Below, piece by piece: positions 8,033 through 17,907 of a DNA stretch of 64,000 bases (the stretch's first letter is position 1; each line of letters opens with the position of its first letter). A model generated the notes under the pieces. The model was not told where the DNA came from. It was given only the letters and a program-made list of their open reading frames with translations, and ran no database searches. The position numbers and the translations under genes are program-made. Source of the DNA: Alteromonas gilva (lineage in GTDB: Bacteria; Pseudomonadota; Gammaproteobacteria; Enterobacterales; Alteromonadaceae); assembly GCF_028595265.1 (NCBI RefSeq), contig NZ_JAQQXP010000001.1:1240001-1304000 (forward strand). Direction: 5' to 3'.

Positions 8033-11000
8033 TCATGTATCAGTAGAAAGTCTGTTAAGAAGTGACTCTTTGATGCCATCATTTAGTGCTGAAGCTGAAA
8101 TTGCCGTATGCAGAGTCTGTTTCCAGTCATCCGTCGCATCCTTGATGAGCATGTTAAACCAGGGCACCAGTGAATACTGATCTTTAACCGCTGCTCGGGG
8201 GCCATATAAATAACGCAGCAATTCATCAACTTCACGATTAAAGCCGCTGTCATCAGAGCGGGGCGTAGCAGTTTCCAGAGCCAGTATGACTTGTTTAATG
8301 GCGGCTCTATCGTCGAGCAGTACGTCACGCTGGTATCTGGCAAGGGCGAAACGTAAAACCGGTGAGCGATCATCACCGTCCCATTCATCACCGGCCCATT
8401 GCGCATAGTCCGAAACCGGATTATCTGTTGACGACCCCATTTGACTCCAGGCCATCAGGTTGAATGCCTGCCAGTAGGCTTTCAGTTCCTTTGTATCACC
8501 GAAAGCCTGCTGGCTTATTCTAAGTGCTTCTTTCAGGTAAGTGGCTGCCAGTGTTCTATTTTTCCAGCGAACGAGTTGTGCAACGATATCGGACAAAGTT
8601 GGCGCATTGAAACGGTTTTGTACTATTCGGGTTTGCATCGTCAGTGTTGGGTAATTCATCTGCCAAACCGCGGCAACCAGAAGTTCGCCAGCGTCATGAT
8701 AGAGCCCTGAACGGGAGAATACGTCCGCGAGGCCCAGGCGCAAATAAACCGAGGCATTCTGCATCGCAGCGGTGTGCTTCCGGAGTAAACCAAGTGCCTC
8801 AGCACTCACCGTAACATTGCTAAGTGGTAATGCTGTGACTAACAGCTGGAGGCTATGAGGCGTAAAATCGGGCTCGGCGAGCCGGGCCAGCAGTCCGGAG
8901 ACTTTTTTATCCAGATTGCCTTGCTTTAACCACCCTGTGGCGATAAGTGTATAAAGCCTTTGCATCGTTCTTCTGCGTTCAGCAGGAAGCGCTGTCAGCC
9001 AATTGTTAAACATGTCCGTGGCTGACGGTGTCGCTGCAATGTCAGCCAGAAAGTCTTCACCGATGGTTGCATCGGATAAAGGTAGCCCTTGCTTGTCATA
9101 AATCTCATGTATCAGCTGTTCTCTGCTAAGCAGCTTGCCGTCTAATTGCTTACCCCCTTCAATGCCGCTTCGCCAAAGCGTATTGAGTTGACGAGTGCCC
9201 TCATGGTGGTCTTGTCTAAACGTATTCACAATGCCGGTTATATCGGGTTCGGATACTCTTTGCGGCGTTGCGACCAGTTCGCCGCCCCGCCGTGCTTTTA
9301 ATGCTTTCACCATTTCATCTGCAGGATAAAGGCGTGCATATTCGGCAAAAATTAAGCTGTACAACGATGTCAGGCTAGTATCCTGAGCCCCTGATGATAA
9401 AGATTTATTCAGCCAGCTCACCAGGGAGTCAATGTCGGTGATCGCGGTGCCAACCGGCTCAGCCTGTTGGCTGTCTTTCGCATGATTTAGCTGGTGCAGA
9501 AAATAAAGCAGATGCAGATTGTCGGTGCTCGCATCAGCGTTCAGCTTGGCAGCAACAACAGACTCAAGGGCATCAAAGTGACGTTCCCGCCACAGCAGGT
9601 TTGTCAGGCGATTGAAAATGCGTTCATCAGCCGGGAGACGTTCATGCAGGGTGTACAGAAGATCTATCTGCGAGCGGATGCTCTGTTCGGTGGGAATTAT
9701 CGTGTTAATAAAAAACTGCGCATCTTCCGGTGTTATCCGGTCATTCGCAAAAAAGCGGGTAACGTATGACCGACGCTCGTCCTTGAAATATTGCTGAGTG
9801 ACCTTGGCAAAGACGTTAACATCAATGCCTGCCTTACTTAATTGCAGCAGAGCCGTAAATGCTTTTGTCATATTCCCCGTGTAAAAGGCCTTAAGGAAAT
9901 GCGGTAACTGTTGGCACTGGGCTGATATACCAGCAATGGCGTTAGCCTCAGACAAGATTATCTGCTGATTTTCATCAGCCGCATTAAGCAGCATCAGTTT
10001 CGGGGCCATCGCAGAGCAGATGGGTTGGTGGTTACCGTTAGTTGTCACATAGCTGTGCAGCAATTCTGCCACGTGTTCACTGTGTGCCTTTGAAACGGGC
10101 GTGTCGAATACCCGTTGTACAATGTCATCTCTGATCGGTACGAATGTGCCGGTAACCTTATAGTTTCGCTCAGTTTTTTGCCAAAGTGCAAGTAACTCAG
10201 AGGGAGCAAGCTTACTGAACAGCAGCGCACTAAACGCATCATCCTGAATCAAATAAGGCATGCCGGGCAGAGGCGGCGTACTGATATGTTGCATGGCGAG
10301 CGAAACAAATTCACTATCCGACAGCAAGGGCACCGCGAGTTTGTCTTGGAGCTTACGGAAAGTCTCTGGCAAATACCGTTGCAGCTGCAACATCAGCAGT
10401 TTTGGGTTGGGAACATTAGAGACTACCGACCAAAAAGTGCTGCTAAACGTGCCGCGGGGCATTTTATCGATAGCATTAAGCAGTAAATCAAAATAGTTGC
10501 CCCCGGTTAGCGGGGTGAAATCACCATCCGCTCTTATTGTGGCAGTCAGCGATGCCGCCAGGTCTGTTACTAACTCCCAGTCTTCACTGTCAAACGCGAG
10601 TGCCAGAGTGAGTTTGACATTGTTTTCCGCCCGAGCCTGCCTGTTAAGATCCGCTATGGGATTGATTAAGTCTTTGCTGTTGTGCTCAGGTAAATCCGCA
10701 AAAACCGGGGTAAAATCTGCAAACCTGGACGTTAGTTTTGTAGTAGCGCTTTGCCACTGCGGCCAAAGGTGCCGGGAGAGGGCAATCCGCTGCATCAAGT
10801 CGGTAATCATAGTGATACGCGGATAAGCGCTCATAACATCGACGGACTGACCTGGTTGATGCATATTATCGAAAGACCACTGCAGCATTGATTGTAATGC
10901 CGACATGACCTTCGGTGCCTGCTCATCGCTCAATGTTAGCAACAGCCCTTCCGACAATGTGGCGTAATATTTATAACTGTCAGACGTGCGCTGCATTGCG

Positions 11001-13792
11001 AAATCTGGCTGATAGTTTGGCGCCTGACCAATGAGTTGCTTTAGCCCTTGCCAGTACCAGTATTCGGCCATCGCTTTTTCGTCGAACTGCTCCTGCAAAA
11101 TGGCCGTTTTTCGCAAGAGTTCTAAATTGGTTTGATCAACCAGTAGTGCTTGTTTGAAATACGTGAGTGCCGCGCGGTCCAGATGCTGACTGGCATAGGC
11201 GTCGCCTTTCAGCTGTTTGACATTCAGAATGCCGGGTATCTCTGTCATTAACGAAAAGGCATGTTCTGCACTCTGCACATCCCCATCGGCAAGCAGGGAA
11301 CGGCCAAGATCGGCATACAATGCCGGTGGGAAGTCATATTGCAGTGCCAGCAGTCGCCGGCCATATTTTAATTTCTTTTGCTCATTGCCAATTGTCGGAC
11401 CGTGAGACTGGCTGCTTGAAGCCTTGCCGCTGAATTGCGAAATCATGCCCCTGAGTAACGTTGCACGTTGTGTATCCGAGCTGGCAAGAAGCAAATTGTT
11501 GATACGTTCGGCAGTATCAAATTCGCCCTGACTTTGCATAATATCTGACAACACGATAAGGGATGAAACGCCAGACTCTGACAACGCCAGGCGTGTTAAC
11601 AACTGCCGGGTTAACCAGTTTAGGGTGTTCACTTTAAGGGCGGGTGGTAAGTTATCGTTGCGAGAGCCAGGTGCAGCATCAAACAGGTTGAGTAAGCCGT
11701 CGATCGCTGTTATGTATGCCGAATCAGTTTTAGCGGTAACGAGGCAGGTTTGCAGTAACCTGACAGCCTGTTCAAACCGGCCTGTATTTTTGTAAAGCTC
11801 CACCAGCTGTAACAGGGCATCCGGGTTTGCATTGCTTTCGATAGCTTTTCTGTACTCTGACATCGCCTGTTCGGGCAACCCTGCCATGGAATAGATGCTG
11901 GCCACGAAAGCATGATCATCCGAATGTCCATTTTCGGTTAGCGTGGCGAGAAGGTTGTTGACCTGCGCCAGTCGGTGTTGCTGAGGGGAGGTACCAGCAT
12001 CGCTGTCGGCCTCAAACGTATTATGGCGTAAACTATTCAACGTGATTTGCTGCCAGTATTGCGATGCTTTACCGGGATTCAGTACTGCCAGTTGTTTCCA
12101 GACTTCATTGAGTTTGATGTATTGTCGACTGCGTCCAAACAGGCTGGCAAGCAATTCAAGACGTTGCGTTTCGGGCACTGTCTTATTGGTTGCATATTGA
12201 TTGATGGCAGCTTCGGCTTTATCTATGTGGCTGTCGGCCAGGTACAAGGCGATAAGCAGGTTTAACTCATGGGCACCCAGCGAACCGGCTTTCAACTGCT
12301 GTTCCAGTTTCACAATCTTGTTACGCAATGCGCCGGCTTTCTGGGTCGCTTTAACTAGCAGATTTTCAAGATAAAACTTACGGGCTGGCAGGGTTGCCTG
12401 TTGCCACAACGCCTCCCACTCCGCCACAGCTAAATCTTCCCGTCCGGCAGCTATGGCCAGTTCGGCAAGATGCAGCCGCTGATCATAAGAGAGCTGACCG
12501 CCGGCTTCTTTATAGTCGAGCAGAACCTGCAGTGCCTGACCAGCCTCGTTTAGCTGCTCCAGGGCATTAACGATGAGCAGTCGCGATGGGCTCTGTTGCT
12601 GAACCGTGGCGTTTAGTTGCGCCAACGTTATCCGGGCTGCCGCCTCATCGCCTGTTTCGAGGTAGGTGTTAAACACAAAATAATTTATCTCGGGATCGGA
12701 TTGGGCGCCGGTGATCCGGGTGGTTACCATGCGTATGGCATCATCGCGCATGTTCATCGCAATCATCCGTCGCGCGGCACCTAAAAGTGCCTGTTTATCC
12801 TCTGCGTTCGCGCTACCGAAATCCTCAAATACCTGCTTCGCAGCCGCAATCGCGCCCTGATTTATCAGTTGAGCCGCAAGCCCGTAATAGCCTTCAGGTG
12901 CGTTTGGGTTTTCCTCTATCTGTTGACGATAATATGCCGTCAATCCATCCTGATTACCTGAAAGGGCTAACAGCGAGGCTTGGCGTGAGCGGATAGCTGG
13001 TAAATGGCTGGTTTCAGTCAGTGTCAGCGCGTCATTGAACTTGCCTGCTTGGAGCAGGAAATCCAGATAGAGAGGCGTGATAAAGGGATCGTTGTGATAT
13101 TCTGACAGCGACGTTAATACCGCCTCTGTTCGACCATTTTGTCTTACCGCCTCAGCGTAGAGTGCCAGAGCATAGCGTTTATCAGAGTTGCGCTGGGCCA
13201 GTGTAAAACCGGTCCAGGCCGCCTGTTCTGCCCTAAGGTTCTCGCCGGTTTCGAGCAACCAACTTGCCAGTGTTAGCTGCGTGGATACCGATTTCTGGGC
13301 AGTGCTGTCCAGGATCGCCATTGCCGGCGTAATGCCAGATTGAATACTGACCACCTGCGCAATGTTCGCTGCCAGACGTGGATGCTGACCGGCAAGCCGT
13401 GTTAGGGCGGCAGGGTTATCTTGCAGCAGCGCAAGCCGCACGTCGATACGTCGTTTTTCAGTATCGCTCAACGCATCACTGGCAGACAGGTCGGCGTAAA
13501 TTTTTATCGCGCCAGGCAAATCTCCCAACGCCTCGAAAGCTTCTGCGGTAAGCACATCAGGGGGGTTTTGTTGCGTCAATGCCGCGTTGACTGCTTGCAG
13601 GTTACCTTCCTCCCATGCCGACAGCACGCTGTGCCGGGCAGAAGCACGCAGAGATTGCCTTGGCGTCAAAGCGCTATTGACTGAGACTTGCGTCGAGCCC
13701 GACGTATCCGTCTTTACCGGCATCGCATTCAGCGGCATGGAGCACCCTGCTACAAAGAGGGCCAGTGCAATGGGCTTTAATCGAAATTTCAT
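8033..13792 (-). CDS. giant TPR-rich outer-membrane lipoprotein of the Bat/MoxR operon
   Basis: This is a 1,919-residue protein. The start is the ATG at 13792, which has AAGGA seven or eight bases upstream and lies 12 bases after the VWA gene ends; an earlier in-frame start would lie inside that gene. Residues 1-17 form a lipoprotein signal (LALFVAGC, Cys17 followed by Ser, compatible with outer-membrane sorting). The remainder is almost wholly alpha-helical, with repeated TPR-like helix pairs such as GDLPGAIKIYADLS, NAPEGYYGLAAQLI, GLPEQAMSEYRKAI and GRFEQAVRLLQTCL. No enzymatic domain is recognised. In Bat systems smaller TPR proteins (BatB/E-like) accompany MoxR, BatA and VWA proteins. A scaffold of this size is unusual and probably organises the complex in the periplasm; this role is inference. 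Confidence 0.85.
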   Translation of the reverse strand: MKFRLKPIALALFVAGCSMPLNAMPVKTDTSGSTQVSVNSALTPRQSLRASARHSVLSAWEEGNLQAVNAALTQQNPPDVLTAEAFEALGDLPGAIKIYADLSASDALSDTEKRRIDVRLALLQDNPAALTRLAGQHPRLAANIAQVVSIQSGITPAMAILDSTAQKSVSTQLTLASWLLETGENLRAEQAAWTGFTLAQRNSDKRYALALYAEAVRQNGRTEAVLTSLSEYHNDPFITPLYLDFLLQAGKFNDALTLTETSHLPAIRSRQASLLALSGNQDGLTAYYRQQIEENPNAPEGYYGLAAQLINQGAIAAAKQVFEDFGSANAEDKQALLGAARRMIAMNMRDDAIRMVTTRITGAQSDPEINYFVFNTYLETGDEAAARITLAQLNATVQQQSPSRLLIVNALEQLNEAGQALQVLLDYKEAGGQLSYDQRLHLAELAIAAGREDLAVAEWEALWQQATLPARKFYLENLLVKATQKAGALRNKIVKLEQQLKAGSLGAHELNLLIALYLADSHIDKAEAAINQYATNKTVPETQRLELLASLFGRSRQYIKLNEVWKQLAVLNPGKASQYWQQITLNSLRHNTFEADSDAGTSPQQHRLAQVNNLLATLTENGHSDDHAFVASIYSMAGLPEQAMSEYRKAIESNANPDALLQLVELYKNTGRFEQAVRLLQTCLVTAKTDSAYITAIDGLLNLFDAAPGSRNDNLPPALKVNTLNWLTRQLLTRLALSESGVSSLIVLSDIMQSQGEFDTAERINNLLLASSDTQRATLLRGMISQFSGKASSSQSHGPTIGNEQKKLKYGRRLLALQYDFPPALYADLGRSLLADGDVQSAEHAFSLMTEIPGILNVKQLKGDAYASQHLDRAALTYFKQALLVDQTNLELLRKTAILQEQFDEKAMAEYWYWQGLKQLIGQAPNYQPDFAMQRTSDSYKYYATLSEGLLLTLSDEQAPKVMSALQSMLQWSFDNMHQPGQSVDVMSAYPRITMITDLMQRIALSRHLWPQWQSATTKLTSRFADFTPVFADLPEHNSKDLINPIADLNRQARAENNVKLTLALAFDSEDWELVTDLAASLTATIRADGDFTPLTGGNYFDLLLNAIDKMPRGTFSSTFWSVVSNVPNPKLLMLQLQRYLPETFRKLQDKLAVPLLSDSEFVSLAMQHISTPPLPGMPYLIQDDAFSALLFSKLAPSELLALWQKTERNYKVTGTFVPIRDDIVQRVFDTPVSKAHSEHVAELLHSYVTTNGNHQPICSAMAPKLMLLNAADENQQIILSEANAIAGISAQCQQLPHFLKAFYTGNMTKAFTALLQLSKAGIDVNVFAKVTQQYFKDERRSYVTRFFANDRITPEDAQFFINTIIPTEQSIRSQIDLLYTLHERLPADERIFNRLTNLLWRERHFDALESVVAAKLNADASTDNLHLLYFLHQLNHAKDSQQAEPVGTAITDIDSLVSWLNKSLSSGAQDTSLTSLYSLIFAEYARLYPADEMVKALKARRGGELVATPQRVSEPDITGIVNTFRQDHHEGTRQLNTLWRSGIEGGKQLDGKLLSREQLIHEIYDKQGLPLSDATIGEDFLADIAATPSATDMFNNWLTALPAERRRTMQRLYTLIATGWLKQGNLDKKVSGLLARLAEPDFTPHSLQLLVTALPLSNVTVSAEALGLLRKHTAAMQNASVYLRLGLADVFSRSGLYHDAGELLVAAVWQMNYPTLTMQTRIVQNRFNAPTLSDIVAQLVRWKNRTLAATYLKEALRISQQAFGDTKELKAYWQAFNLMAWSQMGSSTDNPVSDYAQWAGDEWDGDDRSPVLRFALARYQRDVLLDDRAAIKQVILALETATPRSDDSGFNREVDELLRYLYGPRAAVKDQYSLVPWFNMLIKDATDDWKQTLHTAISASALNDGIKESLLNRLSTDT

Positions 13793-13803
13793 ACTACATT
13801 CCT

Positions 13804-16248
13804 TCAAAAGCGCGTTTTGCGGCGTGATGGCCACCGGCGATAAATGGTTTCTGACAGATAAAGCATCAGCGCCAATGCCAGTGTAAACGGCATCAGTGCC
13901 AATGCTTCGGGGTAGGCTTTAGCCGCTGAAGCAGACGGTTTCAGATCCGACTCGGGGCGTAAACGTTGTCCGCCGGAGCCATTCACGACCTGCGCCAGTC
14001 GTTGTGTAAACACCGCATCGTGCTGAAATTCGGGACGAAGGTCGCTGTGCGATGGCAATGCTGAAAAATAGTCCTGGTCTGACGTGGTGACGTTTATTTG
14101 AGCGGCTTCATCCCGTGGCAGGGGAATTTTACCGGTATACAAGCCTGGTGCCCTGAGACGAAGCGAGCCCTGCTGCCAGTTGTTTTCGTGCGGCCGTTTC
14201 CATTGCAAATACGGGCTGTGACTGTCTATTGTACTGAAGTGTACATCGATGTGATCAGATGTGCGGGTCGTTGTAAGGACAGATTTTTGGGCCAGTGCCG
14301 CGAGCGAGGCAACGACATCCCCCATTTTTTGACCATATTCAGCGTTATTCGCCCAGCTAACGGTCCCTTTTCCAAATAGCTCGGTCATCAGTGCAGAGAC
14401 TTTACCCGCGCCTGGTTGCCAAGAGGCAAGCAGCACATCCTCACTGTTGTCGATGGTCCATTGAGCAATCGCTGTCGGCTTTAATGGTGCGGCAGTGTAA
14501 CCTTGCAGTAGCGCCGGGAAAGGACGCGCTGTCGTGGTATCGCGAACCGTAAACTGACCTTCTTTATACGCGGATGCCGGTATTTTGTCGGTGCGCCGAA
14601 AATTAAGTTCAACCATGCTGAACTCATTGTTAACGGCATAGAAACGCCCTTTTCCCCAGTTTGCCAGATTTGCCATCTTTTCTTCACCGGAGGCATTTTC
14701 TCCGACCAGAACCGTAGAAACATTAATCTGATCTGAAGCGATATACTGCAACAGCTTCTGGTAGTTTTGTTCTTCGACGGCCGCATCGGTAATAAGCAGA
14801 ATATGACGGTATTTATTGTGACTGTTTTTGAGTCCGAAATAGGCTTCCTCAATGGCTGGAAACAACTCACTGCTGCCCTGAGCTTGCAGTTTACCGATCG
14901 CACGTTCAAGTGATTCAATATCCTGCACCGGCTGCACGGGGACTGCCCATTGGCGGGTGCCATAGAATTCTACAATGCCTGCCTGATCCTGTGGTTTAAG
15001 TTTTCTTACTGCCAGACGGGCAACCTGCTTGGCCAGCGCTAAGGGTTGTCCTTGCATGGAACCTGAGCTGTCGATGATGATAGCCAGCGAGATGCCAGGT
15101 TCTCGTTTTGTTTCGGTATTATCAATAGTTACCGGCAGTAAATCAGCTAACGGACTGCCCGCCAGGCCATTGGTAGAAAAAGCCTGTTCGCTGCCGGTAT
15201 AGAGTAGCCCGGTACCCTTGTTTATGGCCTCCACCAGAGAACGTTGTACCGGTGCGGGCAGTGCAGAGCGACTGGCATTATTCAGTACCACGGCTTCAAA
15301 GCGGCTAAAATCCATGGTATCGGTCCAGGGAAACGGCGCCACAGATACCCTGAAGGCTTTACCTAACAATGACTGCAGGTGTTCACCATCGGCGTCATTA
15401 TCTGTTCCTATCAGAACCGGTATCGGTGACTGCGCAGTAAGCATCAGGGATCTGCTGTCCACGATCTGTTTATTGCTGTTGGTCAGCTCAACAACCCAGG
15501 TTGAAAAGGGTGTATCAGTAGCGGGCAACTTAATGACCGGTGAATACAGGTTGTTGTCAGAGGCGTTGCCGAGTTGGGTGGTAAGGACTTCGCCGCTTTT
15601 TTCCGATGTCAGCCTTACCGTCAGTGACGCTGCTTCACTGGCTCGTGCGATAACATTGATGCTTACCTCTGGAGACTGACCCGGAAAAAAAGGCGCATAG
15701 GGCATGTTCTGAATCGTTGGCCGGGGGGCAACAGGGATTGTCTTTACCCAGTTCAGGGCAACATCACGGGCTTGCAGCGCGGCCATTACCGGCTCCCAGT
15801 GATCATCAATGGCGTAACCATCGCTGAACAGCGTAATAATACCGCTTTTGCCATAGGGCACAGAGGCCAGAGCCATCATCACTGCGCGGGTCAGGGAATA
15901 GGACGGCATCACCACAGTAATTCTGTTGTCGAACGGCGTAGCGTTTCTGCCAAGCACGATGACATCAGCATTGCTGTCGTCAATCCCATGCAAAAATTGC
16001 CTTGCCTGCTCGGCTACGTCCTGCGTAGGGGAGTCACCCATACTCGGACTTTTATCCACAATGACAACCTGGTGTACCGCGTCAGATTTCATTAAAACAA
16101 CCGGTTCCATCAAGGCTACCGAGACACATAGCATCAAAAGGCAACGCAGAAGAGGCAGTGCCCGGCTGCTCCCTTGGCGAAAATACCAGACAACAGGAAG
16201 AAGTAGTAACAACGCCACATAGGCAGGCTGTAGAAATGAAATACTCAT
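13804..16248 (-). CDS. membrane-anchored protein with two VWA-type metal sites (Bat-like)
   Basis: This is an 814-residue protein with two N-terminal membrane segments (about 8-24 and 32-52) and one C-terminal segment (about 783-800). A first von Willebrand A-like domain has a MIDAS DxSxS as DKSPS at 65-69. A GATase1-like middle region (about 275-375) precedes a second, classical VWA domain with DSSGS at 393-397 and LLITDAAVEEQ. Both MIDAS motifs keep the metal-binding residues. A DUF58/BatA/VWA layout means periplasmic VWA domains held at the inner membrane, likely remodelled by the cytoplasmic MoxR ATPase. The ATG has TAGGAG upstream. It starts nine bases after the BatA-like gene ends, and the TPR lipoprotein follows. 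Confidence 0.85.
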   Translation of the reverse strand: MSISFLQPAYVALLLLLPVVWYFRQGSSRALPLLRCLLMLCVSVALMEPVVLMKSDAVHQVVIVDKSPSMGDSPTQDVAEQARQFLHGIDDSNADVIVLGRNATPFDNRITVVMPSYSLTRAVMMALASVPYGKSGIITLFSDGYAIDDHWEPVMAALQARDVALNWVKTIPVAPRPTIQNMPYAPFFPGQSPEVSINVIARASEAASLTVRLTSEKSGEVLTTQLGNASDNNLYSPVIKLPATDTPFSTWVVELTNSNKQIVDSRSLMLTAQSPIPVLIGTDNDADGEHLQSLLGKAFRVSVAPFPWTDTMDFSRFEAVVLNNASRSALPAPVQRSLVEAINKGTGLLYTGSEQAFSTNGLAGSPLADLLPVTIDNTETKREPGISLAIIIDSSGSMQGQPLALAKQVARLAVRKLKPQDQAGIVEFYGTRQWAVPVQPVQDIESLERAIGKLQAQGSSELFPAIEEAYFGLKNSHNKYRHILLITDAAVEEQNYQKLLQYIASDQINVSTVLVGENASGEEKMANLANWGKGRFYAVNNEFSMVELNFRRTDKIPASAYKEGQFTVRDTTTARPFPALLQGYTAAPLKPTAIAQWTIDNSEDVLLASWQPGAGKVSALMTELFGKGTVSWANNAEYGQKMGDVVASLAALAQKSVLTTTRTSDHIDVHFSTIDSHSPYLQWKRPHENNWQQGSLRLRAPGLYTGKIPLPRDEAAQINVTTSDQDYFSALPSHSDLRPEFQHDAVFTQRLAQVVNGSGGQRLRPESDLKPSASAAKAYPEALALMPFTLALALMLYLSETIYRRWPSRRKTRF

Positions 16249-16257
16249 GGTGTGCTC

Positions 16258-17907
16258 CTAAACCCAGCGACCGCGCTGAATCATCAGCCATTCAACGAAC
16301 AATAAGCCTAAGACTGTCAGAAGCATCAGTGTCAGCCAGGGAAAAGCGGATTCGGGGGCTTCCATCGCGGATGGTGATGTCTGGCGCGCTTTCGCCACCT
16401 GTTCGGATACAAAAGGTGATTGTAGAGAGGCCGTGAGTGTGAGGTTGCCGTTATCGTTCAACGCTCCACCATAGAGCGGATAATGGCTGACCGAATCGCG
16501 TCCTGATACAGCGTAATCTGGTGGCGTCGGTGCAGTTTCACCAATCGCCAGATAGGGAGGCACAACGGCGAAATCTGCCAGCCAGTTGATGGCTGTGGAT
16601 AACAGTAGCAGCGGGTCTGTACGTTGATTGTCGACTAACGTCCCAAGTTGTTCCATGGGCAAGCTGACCGCCTTGGACTGCGCCAACGCAACGTTCAGAA
16701 TCGGCATCTCAGAGGTGGGTGTTTGCAGCGGCCAATGATTAGCCTGCCAATAATGCCGCAGCAGCTTTTCATCCTGCGGATGCGGCGTAAAAAAGGTGAC
16801 AGCATTGGTGCTGTTATCGGCGTACACAGTGGCGCCAGTATCAGGACAGGTGGTGTCTTGGCTGGCACAAATGCTGACAATAGCCTTATCAGGATCAACC
16901 GTTAATTGCGGATTGGCACTGACGAATTGCAATACCCATTCTGGTAAACCGCTTTGTAACGCGACGAATATCCGGGACTGAGCGGGCAGTGTAATTGATG
17001 CGATATCATCCGCGTTAAAGTCGTCTGAATGATTAATCGAGACTGTCAGGCGTTGCGGTTGCTCTGAAAGCGCGATGTCCGAAATGATAAACTGGTTATC
17101 CGGCAGGGCACTGATACGGGATGCCTCGAGCAGGTTGTCGTTCAATGTGACTGAAAAGTCGGCAGGCGTAAAGCGCTTGCCAGAGGTGCTCAACAGCGTA
17201 AATGCCACCCGTGCAACCTGTTGGGCGTTGTTCATGTAGCGTTGTTGTCCGATGGCGGTAATACCTGCGTTTGCTGAGATTGCGGCAGAAACATAATCTT
17301 TTTGAATGACCATACCTTCAGGTGCAACATCGTTCTCAAATGCCGGGCCGTAATAGTGAACAATCACGCGCCGCCCGTTATATAACTCAGGCAGCTGTTC
17401 GAGCCAGTCTGGGAATGCTGAAACATGAGAAGATGCACGGACTTTGTTGAACGATGTTGCCAGTACGGCGCTTGACGTATCGGTTGTTAGTATTCTTGCC
17501 GGGACAGCGTCACCAATCCATAGCTCCCGGTTTAACGACGACACAGAGGCGAGATTAGCCTTAAGCTGTGCTTTGGCGTCTGCCATGTTGTCACCGGCGT
17601 GCATGGCAACTGAAGTATCTAAGTAGTAAACATGCAGCGTCTCGCTGTTATCGGCGAATCTGATTCCGCTGATTGCCAGCCATAATAACAAGGCAATCAG
17701 TAAGGCCACCAGAAAACTTAGCCAGTGCCTGAAGCGCTGCCAGAGTGTATTGGCCGACGCTTGCTGCAGTGCTTCCTGCCATAATTGCACTGAAGCGACC
17801 CGCATAACTACTGGCCGGGCTTTCAGGTGTTGTAATGCGACAAGCAGTGCAATAAGTGAAAACGCGCCAGCCAGCACCAACCACCATGGCAAGTTAACAA
17901 AACTCAT
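16258..17907 (-). CDS. BatA-like inner-membrane protein (aerotolerance N-terminal domain)
   Basis: This is a 549-residue protein. The N-terminus has the two membrane helices typical of the BatA/aerotolerance domain (about 6-26 and 60-81), beginning FVNLPWWLVLAGAFSL. A VWA-like fold follows with a degenerate MIDAS (LDTSVAMHAG, about 96-105: the last Ser of DxSxS is Ala), so metal binding there is doubtful. A C-terminal membrane helix lies at about 525-542. The start ATG overlaps the DUF58 stop (ATGA), implying translational coupling. Family knowledge: Bat proteins act with MoxR ATPases in envelope stress or metal-cofactor maturation; the exact client is unknown here. Confidence 0.82.
   Translation of the reverse strand: MSFVNLPWWLVLAGAFSLIALLVALQHLKARPVVMRVASVQLWQEALQQASANTLWQRFRHWLSFLVALLIALLLWLAISGIRFADNSETLHVYYLDTSVAMHAGDNMADAKAQLKANLASVSSLNRELWIGDAVPARILTTDTSSAVLATSFNKVRASSHVSAFPDWLEQLPELYNGRRVIVHYYGPAFENDVAPEGMVIQKDYVSAAISANAGITAIGQQRYMNNAQQVARVAFTLLSTSGKRFTPADFSVTLNDNLLEASRISALPDNQFIISDIALSEQPQRLTVSINHSDDFNADDIASITLPAQSRIFVALQSGLPEWVLQFVSANPQLTVDPDKAIVSICASQDTTCPDTGATVYADNSTNAVTFFTPHPQDEKLLRHYWQANHWPLQTPTSEMPILNVALAQSKAVSLPMEQLGTLVDNQRTDPLLLLSTAINWLADFAVVPPYLAIGETAPTPPDYAVSGRDSVSHYPLYGGALNDNGNLTLTASLQSPFVSEQVAKARQTSPSAMEAPESAFPWLTLMLLTVLGLLFVEWLMIQRGRWV

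Noticed and set aside
14481..14963. 160-codon frame inside the VWA gene
   Set aside because: Out-of-frame shadow of the second VWA domain.
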